From NCBI GenBank assembly GCA_029940345.1, contig JAOZRC010000202.1:1-8533 (forward strand): a stretch of 8,533 bases of DNA, given 5' to 3'. The notes under the pieces were generated by a model. It ran no database searches and was not told where the DNA came from. It saw nothing but the letters and a program-made list of their open reading frames with translations. Made by a program: the position numbers and the translations under genes. Shown one piece after another: positions 1 through 6,639 of the stretch; positions within the stretch are counted from its first letter, which is position 1; every line of letters begins with the position of its first letter. This DNA comes from Desulfobacterales bacterium (GTDB lineage: Bacteria; Desulfobacterota; Desulfobacteria; Desulfobacterales; JAUCGF01).

Positions 1-54
1 AGATGTTTGAGATGTTTGAGATGTTTGAGATGTTTGAGATGTTTGAGATGTTTG
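1..54. repeat. Six-copy 9-bp tandem repeat at window edge
   Basis: Six perfect head-to-tail copies of AGATGTTTG begin at the first base and stop at base 54, so the array probably continues to the left. Because the unit is three codons long, two plus-strand frames stay open through it. One would encode Met-Phe-Glu repeats and ends at a TGA at 60-62; the other ends at a TAA at 64-66. It could therefore be the last codons of a gene outside the window, but simple nonameric repeats in gene-free DNA are also common in repeat-rich bacteria and I cannot tell which applies. Confidence 0.9.
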
Positions 55-382
55 ATTATTGACTAATTAATATTATTTATAATCGCATTAAAATTAAAAA
101 TCAAGAACTATTTGCCCGTTATATGAAAAACATAAAGTTTATCTGCATCTTTCATATAAAGCTAAAGATAGTTGACACTTTTTAGCTTCTAAACGGTGTA
201 CAAAGTGATTGCAGTCTTTCCCAATTTACGACTGCAATATACCAAAGCCAGTGAATGGGAAAAATTGCAATAACTTTGAACATCGTACATTTCAATCAAA
301 GTGTTAATTGGAAAATGAAGGATGCCAGATATTTCAAAAATCATTGTTTAAACAACCTGTTATCAAAGGAATACAAAATCGC
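55..382. other. Gene-free AT-rich region with palindromes
   Basis: No coding frame is convincing here. The stretch is strongly AT-rich and lies downstream of the minus-strand Uma2 gene. It carries three successive inverted repeats: a 9-bp arm pair TATATGAAA/TTTCATATA at 120-128 and 150-158, an 8-bp pair AAGCTAAA/TTTAGCTT at 159-166 and 181-188, and the larger one listed separately at 194-285. The remaining sequence, 286-382, shows nothing I recognise, apart from a 12-mer (TGAAGGATGCCA, 315-326) that recurs in the hairpin at 7001-7028. Confidence 0.7.
194..285. repeat. Imperfect inverted repeat, hairpin-forming
   Basis: Bases 201-223 and 256-278 are reverse complements at 20 of 23 positions, and weaker pairing continues outwards to 194 and 285 (five of seven further bases). 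The spacer is 32 bases. A competing inner pairing exists: ATTGCAGTC at 208-216 pairs perfectly with GACTGCAAT at 230-238. It begins about 100 bases past the Uma2 stop on the minus strand. It could act as a 3' RNA structure or be a small palindromic repeat element. There is no T-run typical of an intrinsic terminator. Confidence 0.6.
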
Positions 383-1225
383 TTAGGCATCAGCTTCAAT
401 ACCGGACGCTTTAAGTTGGGCAAGTAACTTTTCAGTCCGCTCCCGTTCTTTTTGCAATTGTTTTTCAGCAATTTCCTTTTGCCTTTTTTCCCTTTCGGCG
501 CGTTGTTTTTCCTGTTCGGCGCGTTGTTTTTCTTTTTTGGCCCGTTCCGCTAAGGTGGGAATTCGGTTTCCATCCTCATCATACCAACGCAGCCAAATAC
601 GTTGCAGACCCTGATAGGCGCCCTCCCACAATCTTAAACTTAACTTTACTTCAGGCAACCACAGATGGTTTTCAGGCAAAGCGACTTCACGATATCTCCG
701 TCGGAGCAATTCAAAGGCGCGCAATTTGTCTGTATAACGATCGAAGACGATGTAATAAGGGATGCCCAGAATCTGTTCATACATTTCCCATTTGGTCGGT
801 GGCCTGTCGGACTTGCGCAACGTCATACCTAAGTCCTCTTTTTCTGTACCGTGTGAAAGCAATTCGACTACTATAAACGGTGTGACGCCCTCTTGCCATA
901 TCACATAGCTTAATCGCGGTTCACGTTTTTCATACAGATGCGGTGCGCCCAGTGCGACATACCAGTCAGGACGTTTGTAATGCCCGGTATTGTGTACATC
1001 ATAGTAGAGGTTCAGGTCACTGGCGATCATCATCTGTTCGGAAGTGTAATCAGGTGGCAAAAAAGTCTGCGTCAGCAAATCAGCTTGCCACGGGTGAAAT
1101 TGGTCAGGCACGCCGGGTTCCTCCGGATTCTCACTGGGTAAGTCGTACATTGTAGGCAACGTTTCCATAGGAGGCCGCGGCGGACATGTTTGCTCAATAA
1201 TATTTGATGGTGTTTGAATTGTCAT
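383..1225 (-). CDS. Uma2-family putative restriction-endonuclease-fold protein
   Basis: The 280-residue protein matches the Uma2 (DUF820) family, which has a PD-(D/E)XK nuclease fold. Visible core elements are PD at residues 86-87 (RPDWYV), the SYVIWQEG strand at 106-113, the acidic VVELLS motif around E121, EDLG at 130-133, the PPTKWEMYEQILGIPYY block at 142-158, and FDRYTDKLRAFEL after it. This is the subtype typical of filamentous cyanobacteria and large sulfur bacteria. Residues about 225-270 form a charged coiled coil with EKQRAE repeats, and the end (LLAQLKASGIEADA) resembles the usual family tail. The ATG has AAGGAG upstream, but 13 bases away, which is long. It lies 58 bp after the stop of the metalloprotease gene on the same strand and may be cotranscribed. 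The biological role of Uma2 proteins is unsettled; nuclease activity is inferred from the fold. There is no signal peptide, so it should be cytoplasmic, unlike its neighbours. Confidence 0.9.
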   Translation of the reverse strand: MTIQTPSNIIEQTCPPRPPMETLPTMYDLPSENPEEPGVPDQFHPWQADLLTQTFLPPDYTSEQMMIASDLNLYYDVHNTGHYKRPDWYVALGAPHLYEKREPRLSYVIWQEGVTPFIVVELLSHGTEKEDLGMTLRKSDRPPTKWEMYEQILGIPYYIVFDRYTDKLRAFELLRRRYREVALPENHLWLPEVKLSLRLWEGAYQGLQRIWLRWYDEDGNRIPTLAERAKKEKQRAEQEKQRAEREKRQKEIAEKQLQKERERTEKLLAQLKASGIEADA

Positions 1226-1283
1226 ATCATACTCAGCACTCCTTGTTCGTCATTCGACTGTTCCTTTTCGGCACCCGTGACAA

Positions 1284-2798
1284 TCACTGACAAGTTGCGT
1301 AAGCATAATACGCAATCGTTTCATAAACCCATACAGACGTTGCATTTAACACATTTTTCTCATTTTCATCACGGGTGTACAAATGCTTTTTCAAACCGTC
1401 ACTATACAAGCGGTATACCGGTACGGCACCATCCTGATAACCGGGCAAAACATACCAGGCAATCACCTCAAAGTTCCATATAGACGTGGCGTTCAACACA
1501 TTTTTCTCATTTTCGTCCGTTGTATAGAGATGGACTTTCAACGCATCACTGTATAAACGATAAACTGGCACAACACCATCTCGAGGACCTGGATAAACAT
1601 ACCAGGCAATGCCCTCAAAGTTCCATACCGGGCCGGCATCTAATACATTTTTCTCATTTTCATCCGTTGTGAATAAATGGACCAATAAACCTTCACTGTA
1701 TAATCGGAAAACGGGTGTAAGGCCATCCGTGCAGGGAGTGGGAGTCGGAGGAGGCGTGGGGTCAGTGTTACCCTCGTAAAGATTCGGCCGATAATTTTCT
1801 AGCGAGCATCGCATCCGATACACTTGCTCAATGGTGAATTGATCCATACAACTGTCATCCGTGTAATTCATGTAATTCTTATATGGATCAAGACTGCCGC
1901 ATGATTCCGGTTGATACGGGCATCCGTAAATCTCACGCTCCTCGGGATTGGTATCACAGATCAAATCACCATTTGAATAACAGAATGGGGGATCACCGTT
2001 GGGACATCCGCCAAAGATTCCCCAAGGATGGTCAAGCCCCAGGTAATGGCCCACTTCATGGGTAGTGGTGCGGCCTTGATCGTAAGGCGCCGTGTCGGGC
2101 GAATTGCGTCCGAAATGACGGTAATTAATCATCACACTGTCATCGCTCTGCCCGGCGCTCTCAGCCGGTGCTGAGGCGATTCCTAAAAGAGTACCCAATT
2201 CTTTTGTGTATATGTTTAAGTATCTGTGCGGATCTTTCGCCATACTGCTCATATATGCGTAAATTTCTTCGCCGGCGTAAAACCAGATTGAGTTATTATA
2301 GCGGCTCACTCCGGCCAGCCTGAATTGAATTTGCGCGTCATTACCGGATCCGCCCGGCGTATTGGCACCAGCTCTGTAATCTTCATTCAGAACATCAATC
2401 TGGCTGTTTATCAGCGCATCCGACACTTCGCCGGTTAAGCCATCATCCGCCCTGATGACATGCACCCATACCGGTATTGTGTAAATTACGTTCGGAAAGT
2501 AATCACCCAAATTGTCCGACTGGAAGAGGCTGCAATCCAAAGCCGCTTTTTCTTCATCGTAGCGATGTCTGAATTTTTCCCTGATGCTATCAAATCCGCA
2601 TCGCCCGCCGGAATTGCGAAATTCATCCGATTGCAGATAAGCGCTGTAACTTGAATAGCGCTTGCCATTAGTAACAAACTCATCCTCATCGTTGAAGGCG
2701 CTTGCCGCTCCCGACTTGGCCAATAATATCACGCTGAGAATAAGCGTAGCGCTAACGAAAATAGTTGCTAATTTGTAATGGTTGTTTTGTTTCATCAT
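1284..2798 (-). CDS. Secreted M43-type zinc metalloprotease with three DUF5648-like repeats
   Basis: The protein has 504 residues. Residues 1-34 form a signal peptide (hydrophobic core, then KSGAASA). A short pro-region follows with NGKRY and SGGRCG; C67 is a candidate cysteine switch that would hold the zinc until the pro-segment is removed. The catalytic domain (about 105-335) carries H247-E248-x2-H251-x2-G254-x2-H257, the metzincin zinc site with E248 as catalytic base, then the M43 hallmark GDLICDT (277-283), cysteines 281, 293, 300, 317 and 331 likely in disulfides, and the Met-turn M310 in NYMNYTDD. A proline-rich linker (347-355) leads to three repeats (361-500). C356 and C503 bracket these repeats and may be bonded; the two paralogues lack this pair. 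Two ATGs lie in tandem (2796-2798 and 2793-2795) with only a weak purine-rich AAGAGA upstream, so the start may be the second. Predicted secreted endopeptidase; substrate unknown. Confidence 0.92.
   Translation of the reverse strand: MMKQNNHYKLATIFVSATLILSVILLAKSGAASAFNDEDEFVTNGKRYSSYSAYLQSDEFRNSGGRCGFDSIREKFRHRYDEEKAALDCSLFQSDNLGDYFPNVIYTIPVWVHVIRADDGLTGEVSDALINSQIDVLNEDYRAGANTPGGSGNDAQIQFRLAGVSRYNNSIWFYAGEEIYAYMSSMAKDPHRYLNIYTKELGTLLGIASAPAESAGQSDDSVMINYRHFGRNSPDTAPYDQGRTTTHEVGHYLGLDHPWGIFGGCPNGDPPFCYSNGDLICDTNPEEREIYGCPYQPESCGSLDPYKNYMNYTDDSCMDQFTIEQVYRMRCSLENYRPNLYEGNTDPTPPPTPTPCTDGLTPVFRLYSEGLLVHLFTTDENEKNVLDAGPVWNFEGIAWYVYPGPRDGVVPVYRLYSDALKVHLYTTDENEKNVLNATSIWNFEVIAWYVLPGYQDGAVPVYRLYSDGLKKHLYTRDENEKNVLNATSVWVYETIAYYAYATCQ
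1287..1721 (-). repeat. Three DUF5648-like repeats, C-terminus of the 1284-2798 protein
   Basis: Three protein repeats of about 49 residues start near residues 361, 410 and 459. Each follows PV(F/Y)RLYS-x5-HL(F/Y)T-x-DENEKNVL-x5-W-x-(F/Y)E-x-IA(W/Y)Y. This pattern matches the DUF5648 repeat as I remember it, found at the ends of many secreted bacterial proteins and thought to help in binding. The copies are close to one another (the second and third share KNVLNATS), and each is two residues shorter between KN and W than in the two paralogues. Confidence 0.8.
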
Positions 2799-3265
2799 TT
2801 TATCTCTTTATAATAATTCTCGGTTTAATAATTCCTGATTTCCTATTATTTAGGACCCGCAAGTTGAAGCTCGCATTCTGCTATTTTTGAAAAAATGCAA
2901 TTCAGATCAATGTAAGGCCATAAAAACCGGAAATCAATCCCTAACCCTTGATTTGATGTTTTACGAACAGGTCGATTATTTTTCTGGTAGGCCCTGGCAT
3001 CCTTAATTTGTTTATCATATTATACTTTTGGGGGAATACGCTGCAGATCGAATGGGCGAGTGAATCTCTTTTAGGAACGGGGACAAAATAACTTCCCCAA
3101 GCAGGCACATAGATTTGGGTCAGATCAGTTCGATTTCTGATCACAAAAGTTGATAAAATAGCGGTCTATTCAGATACTTTTGTGATCAGAGATCGGGCCA
3201 AGGCAGACTAAGGCAAATGGCAAAAAGTTGCCCCTTAGATATGACAGCACCCGTACGAGTCGAAA
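2799..3265. other. Gene-poor gap between two protease paralogues
   Basis: This 467-bp gap separates the pseudoprotease gene stop from the next protease start. Its right half holds the large hairpin at 3131-3195 and a small GGCAA/TTGCC palindrome at 3219-3232. Bases 3079-3098 form a GGGGA/TCCCC pair around ten bases. A minus frame from a GTG at 3144 to 2941 (67 residues) begins inside the hairpin arm, has no recognisable domain and is not listed as a gene. The left part upstream of the protease start is AT-rich and presumably contains its promoter, but I see no clear -35/-10 pair. Confidence 0.6.
3131..3195. repeat. Long near-perfect hairpin, 20-bp arms
   Basis: TCTGATCACAAAAGT at 3136-3150 is repeated exactly in inverted orientation at 3176-3190. 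Pairing extends outwards five more bases on each side (3131-3135 with 3191-3195) with one mismatch, giving 20-bp arms. The 25-base spacer contains its own stem AATAG/CTATT (3157-3161 and 3166-3170) closed by CGGT. It sits about 70 bp past the stop of the pseudoprotease gene. It could end or stabilise that transcript, although no T-run follows on the minus strand, or be a mobile palindromic element. Confidence 0.75.
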
Positions 3266-4669
3266 TCAGTAACCCGCCGGAAACGCATAATAGGCGACGC
3301 CTTCATAGCGCCACATCTCCATCGGGTAGTTGGCGATGATGTAATTTTTTTCATATTCATCCATCGTGTACAGATGACTTAATAACGTATCACTGTAAAA
3401 ACGATAAACGGGCAGGGTTCCGGGCTGGGGTGATGCATAAACATACCAGGCGATGCCTTCATAACGCCACATTTCCACCGGGAAATTGGCGATGATGGAA
3501 TCTTTTTCATACGCGTCAATCGTGTAAAAATGACGTTTCAACGTATCACTGTAAAAGCGATAAATGGGTGAAGCACCGCTGCCGGAATCCGCGAACACAT
3601 ACCAGGAAACACCCTCATACCGCCATACATCGTCAGAAAAGGTAGCGATCATCGTATCTTTTTCATAGGCGCTGTTTGTGAAAAAATGCGTCAATAACTG
3701 ATTGCTGTAAAACCGATATACCGGAACCGTTCCTGGTAGGGTATTGTCGACAATTCCGGGACGATAATGTTCAATAACACAGCGCATCCGCCGCGCCTGT
3801 TCCTCAGTGAAACGATCCTTGCAAGCATCACCGGTGGTGTTCATATAATTGGTGTAAGAGTCGGGCGTACCGCAGGATACAGGATTTTTCGGGCAGGGTT
3901 CATCATAGAACCGATTTTCCTGATCATTCGTATCGCAAATCAGATCACCGTTTTGGTAGCACTCCGGTTTGGCGCAACTCTCACAGCCGGATGAACCTTC
4001 CGGTTTGATTTCCAAGAGGCCCAGGTAGTAACCGACCAGTTTGGTAGTTGTCCTTCCTTGGTTAGAGGGATATGCGCCTGGTGAGTTACGTCCAAAATGT
4101 TTGTATTCAACATATACACCGTCAAAATACATGCCGGCAGCCGCCCACGGTAAAGCAGAAAACCCATTCAGGTTTTCTGTTGTCGAATATTGGGTGTCGA
4201 TAGTGTAAATATTTAAATATTGATTGGGATCTTTGGCCATCCCTTGAATACACTGTACTGTTGTAAAATCATCAAGATCGACAATTTTACCAAAAACACA
4301 ATCGTTGTTATGACGCTCAATGCCGGCTAACCTGAATTGGATGCCGGTATCAAAGCCATTACGGCCGGGTGTGTGTGGCCTGGCCCCGAAATCTTCATTC
4401 AGAATTTCAATCTGGCTGTAAATTTGCGCATCCGAAATATCACCCGTCATGCCATCTGACTGGCGAACCACATGCACCCAGACAGGAATGGTGAAAACCA
4501 TATTTGGCCAATATTCATCGCCTTCATATTCGGTGTTTGTATCCGAGCAATCAGATGGATGTCTGGCCCAGATGGCATTTCCTGAAAAATTAACGCAAAG
4601 CATAAATAAAATGCTATATAGTAACACTATTAAACTGCGATTCAGAACGTGCTGAATAAAATGTTGCAC
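3266..4669 (-). CDS. Secreted M43-type pseudoprotease with degenerate zinc site and three DUF5648-like repeats
   Basis: The protein has 467 residues and is a paralogue of both flanking metalloproteases. A signal peptide covers residues 1 to about 35. The M43-like domain (about 58-300) keeps RLAGIERHN, MAKDPNQYLNIYT, GDLICDT (241-247), Met-turn M276, and cysteines 245, 259, 266, 283 and 297. Where the zinc motif should be it reads K210-L211-x2-Y214-x2-G217-x2-E220: both first-helix histidines, the catalytic glutamate and the third histidine are all replaced. The pro-region with GGRCG found in both relatives is missing; the sequence goes almost directly from the signal peptide to HPSDC, a motif shared with the 4838-6349 protein. 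Extra cysteines 124, 140, 229 and 232 are also shared only with that protein, so the two are the closer pair. Three repeats fill 315-463. The start is GTG with an ideal AAGGAGG. I infer a non-catalytic binding, decoy or partner role. It is unlikely to be a decaying pseudogene because the frame and all other domains are intact. Confidence 0.9.
   Translation of the reverse strand: MQHFIQHVLNRSLIVLLYSILFMLCVNFSGNAIWARHPSDCSDTNTEYEGDEYWPNMVFTIPVWVHVVRQSDGMTGDISDAQIYSQIEILNEDFGARPHTPGRNGFDTGIQFRLAGIERHNNDCVFGKIVDLDDFTTVQCIQGMAKDPNQYLNIYTIDTQYSTTENLNGFSALPWAAAGMYFDGVYVEYKHFGRNSPGAYPSNQGRTTTKLVGYYLGLLEIKPEGSSGCESCAKPECYQNGDLICDTNDQENRFYDEPCPKNPVSCGTPDSYTNYMNTTGDACKDRFTEEQARRMRCVIEHYRPGIVDNTLPGTVPVYRFYSNQLLTHFFTNSAYEKDTMIATFSDDVWRYEGVSWYVFADSGSGASPIYRFYSDTLKRHFYTIDAYEKDSIIANFPVEMWRYEGIAWYVYASPQPGTLPVYRFYSDTLLSHLYTMDEYEKNYIIANYPMEMWRYEGVAYYAFPAGY
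3269..3730 (-). repeat. Three DUF5648-like repeats, C-terminus of the pseudoprotease
   Basis: Three protein repeats start near residues 315, 366 and 418, with a period of 51-52. The pattern is P(V/I)YRFYS-x5-H(F/L)(F/Y)T-x3-YEK-x4-A-x6-WRYEG(V/I)xxYxxxA. All three are complete despite loss of the active site upstream, which suggests that repeat-mediated binding is the retained function. The copies here have AYEK or EYEK where the relatives have ENEK. Confidence 0.8.
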
Positions 4670-4674
4670 AACAA

Positions 4675-4681
4675 CCTCCTT
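4675..4681 (-). promoter_or_regulatory. Strong ribosome binding site fixing a GTG start
   Basis: On the minus strand AAGGAGG lies five bases before the GTG at 4667-4669, and no in-frame ATG lies between that GTG and an upstream in-frame stop at 4736-4738. The stretch of purines plus GTTGTT before the start is nearly the same as before the 4838-6349 gene (AAAGGGGGTTGTT then ATG), so the leader seems to have been duplicated together with the gene. Confidence 0.8.
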
Positions 4682-4837
4682 AGTACGAATAGATTCAAAT
4701 AATTCATAAGAACAATATAAACATGAATAACGCGGATTCAGCAGATTTTAGTGGTTACTTTCAGAATATTTGCTTCAATAAACCCAGTTTTTAGGAATTT
4801 GATCCCTGGCAGTAACTGGCGTATTTTCATCAACGTA

Positions 4838-6349
4838 TTAGTAAGCATAGTAAGCAATGCCCTCATACCGCCAAACATCTTCCGGGAAACGCGAAATAAT
4901 CGCATTCTTTTCGTTTTCATCAATGGTGAAAAAATGACTTCTCATCTGTTCGCTATAAAAACGGTGGATTGGCCGAGTGCCGTCAGATTGCCCCGCATGC
5001 ACATACCATGCAATTCCTTCATATCGCCATACATTTACCGGAAACGTAGCGATAATCGTGTTTTTTTCATTTTCGTCAATGGTGAAAAGATGACGTTTCA
5101 GATGTTCGCTGTAAAAACGGTGAAGGGGAACGGTGCCGGTCTGGGTACCCGCATAGACGCGCCAAGCGCCGCCCTCATAGCGCCATACATTGTCGGGGAA
5201 CGTCGCGATGATCGTATTTTTTTCGTTTTCGCTAACCGTGTAAAAATGAGTTTGAAGCTGTTCGCTATAAAAGCGATACACCGGTGTGCGGCCATCAGTG
5301 CTGGTTCCGCCCGATGTTTCCGCCAACAGAGGGCGATAATGAATCAAAGCGCAACGCATACGTTGGGCCTGTTCTGCCGTAAAACGGTCCATACAGGCGT
5401 CATCCGTATAATTCATATAATTGGTGTAAGGGTCTGGTGTGTCGCAGGATTCGGGAGACGCGCCATCAGCATCCAAACAACCATAAAGCGGCTCTGCCTG
5501 GGCGTTTGTATCACAAATAAAATCACTATTTTCGTAGCAGTCGGGCTTGACGCAACTGACGCACCCCCCTTCGAACGGATGTAACAATCCCAGGTAATGG
5601 CCCACTTCGTGGGTACACGACCGCCCCCGATCATACGGATAGGCGTCGGCCGGGATGCGGCCAAAATAACGATAATCAATATATACACCGTCATAAAATT
5701 GTCCAGCGTCTGTCTGGGGAAGAAACGCATAGCCCAAATAGCCGGAAATATATTTGGTGTAAAGATTCAAATATCGGTTGGGATCCTTTTGCATACCTTT
5801 CATACACTCATTGCTCTTGTCGCTAAAGGCGCAGTCGTCATTATACCTGGATATGCCAGCCAGCCGGAACTGTATGCCGGTGTCCACGCCGTTTTGGCCG
5901 GCAGTGCCGGGGATGGCGCGAAAATCTTCATTCAGCACACCAATCTGACTGTTTACCAAGGCATCGGAAACCTCTCCGGTGACTCCGTCAAGGCGACGAA
6001 TGACATGCACCCAGACGGGAATTATAAGCAGCGAGTCTACCTGGTATTCATAAAGATTGGTTGACCACTCCGCTGGACAATCGGAGGGATGCTTGCCACT
6101 ATCCGGCATTCGTTCCGAACGCCCGCTGCGGTGACGATCAAACCCGCACCGCCCACCGGCTTTGCGGAATGCATCCGATAAAAGATAGCTCGTGCGATCG
6201 GCATAGCGTTGCCCATTGACAAAAAAGCCCGCATCATCTTCCGAATCGGCGGCTCCCGCCAAACCGGCATTCATCGCCGTGCCAAAGCATACTATCACAA
6301 GGGCCAGCAATACGGTGTTGAAAACAGCATAATAACGATATTTTTTCAT
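4838..6349 (-). CDS. Secreted M43-type zinc metalloprotease with three DUF5648-like repeats
   Basis: The protein has 503 residues. The signal peptide is residues 1 to about 34 (ending GLAGAA). The pro-region 36-70 has NGQRY and AGGRCG, with C68 as the candidate cysteine switch, then HPSDC at 87-91. The catalytic domain (about 108-338) shows H247-E248-x2-H251-x2-G254-x2-H257, CVSCVKPDC at 263-271, FICDT at 277-281, and Met-turn M312 in NYMNYTDD followed by FTAEQAQRMR, all typical of M43 pappalysin/cytophagalysin relatives. Three repeats fill 355-503, ending in YYAY with no linker or anchor after them. AGGGGG five bases before the ATG serves as ribosome binding site. It lies 168 bp upstream of the pseudoprotease gene, close enough for cotranscription; I see no hairpin terminator between them. 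It is probably an active secreted endopeptidase that matures by removal of the pro-segment; the substrate cannot be told. Confidence 0.93.
   Translation of the reverse strand: MKKYRYYAVFNTVLLALVIVCFGTAMNAGLAGAADSEDDAGFFVNGQRYADRTSYLLSDAFRKAGGRCGFDRHRSGRSERMPDSGKHPSDCPAEWSTNLYEYQVDSLLIIPVWVHVIRRLDGVTGEVSDALVNSQIGVLNEDFRAIPGTAGQNGVDTGIQFRLAGISRYNDDCAFSDKSNECMKGMQKDPNRYLNLYTKYISGYLGYAFLPQTDAGQFYDGVYIDYRYFGRIPADAYPYDRGRSCTHEVGHYLGLLHPFEGGCVSCVKPDCYENSDFICDTNAQAEPLYGCLDADGASPESCDTPDPYTNYMNYTDDACMDRFTAEQAQRMRCALIHYRPLLAETSGGTSTDGRTPVYRFYSEQLQTHFYTVSENEKNTIIATFPDNVWRYEGGAWRVYAGTQTGTVPLHRFYSEHLKRHLFTIDENEKNTIIATFPVNVWRYEGIAWYVHAGQSDGTRPIHRFYSEQMRSHFFTIDENEKNAIISRFPEDVWRYEGIAYYAY
4841..5290 (-). repeat. 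Three DUF5648-like repeats, C-terminus of the 4838-6349 protein
   Basis: Three protein repeats start near residues 355, 406 and 458. The shared pattern is P(V/L/I)(Y/H)RFYSEQ-x3-H(F/L)(F/Y)T-x2-ENEKN-x-II-x2-FP-x2-VWRYEG. Similarity is strong enough to be seen at the DNA level on the minus strand, and it makes the antisense strand read as a repetitive open frame too. Three repeats of about 50 residues would be compatible with one three-fold-symmetric domain such as a beta-trefoil; this is inference only. Confidence 0.8.
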
Positions 6350-6368
6350 AACAACCCCCTTTCCTGTC

Positions 6369-6536
6369 GGTAATGTTGGGCTTGATCATAACTTCGGCCA
6401 TTTGCCAGATTATACCGCATTATTTTAGACTGCGTCATCACTCCGAGACTCCTGCCTGGCGCAATCTAAAAGAATGCGGTACGTTGCAACTGAAATTCCA
6501 AATGGCCGAAACGATATTCAAGCCCGTAATGTTACC
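6369..6536. repeat. 168-bp imperfect inverted repeat, MITE-like
   Basis: The two halves pair in three blocks: GGGCTTGA (6378-6385) with 6518-6525, TTCGGCCATTTG (6393-6404) with 6499-6510, and 6413-6434 with 6460-6481, where 20 of 22 positions pair. The tips GGTAA/TTACC mark the ends. The central spacer is 25 bases. The right arm has nine extra bases between its two inner blocks. It starts only 20 bp upstream of the 4838-6349 protease start, so a transcript entering from the right would carry the fold in its leader. I see no clear target-site duplication and no transposase. Confidence 0.75.
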
Positions 6537-6639
6537 ACTTAACGGTGTTTAGTTCAAGGTGTTTGTGCGGATGTAGCCTATATATTTTATGCGGATAGTG
6601 AGATAAAAACGGTGGTTTTTCTACTTTATCAAAAGGCTG

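Noticed and set aside
1..54. CRISPR array
   Set aside because: The units are nine bases, directly adjacent and without spacers, and no cas gene is present.
2941..3144. 67-residue minus-strand frame starting with GTG
   Set aside because: Its start codon lies inside the arm of the 3131-3195 hairpin, there is no convincing ribosome binding site, and the sequence matches no family I know. It could be a decayed gene fragment, but the evidence is too thin to list it.
3266..4669. Reading the middle protease as an active enzyme or a broken pseudogene
   Set aside because: An active enzyme is excluded by loss of every zinc ligand. A broken pseudogene is unlikely because there is no internal stop or frameshift and all other domains are preserved.
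4751..5584. 277-residue plus-strand open frame
   Set aside because: It lies antisense to the repeats and catalytic domain of the 4838-6349 protease. Its internal repetition is the mirror of the protein repeats on the other strand, and it has no signal peptide pattern or domain of its own.
5597..6064. 155-residue plus-strand open frame
   Set aside because: Antisense to the strongly supported M43 domain, with no recognisable motif; a shadow frame.
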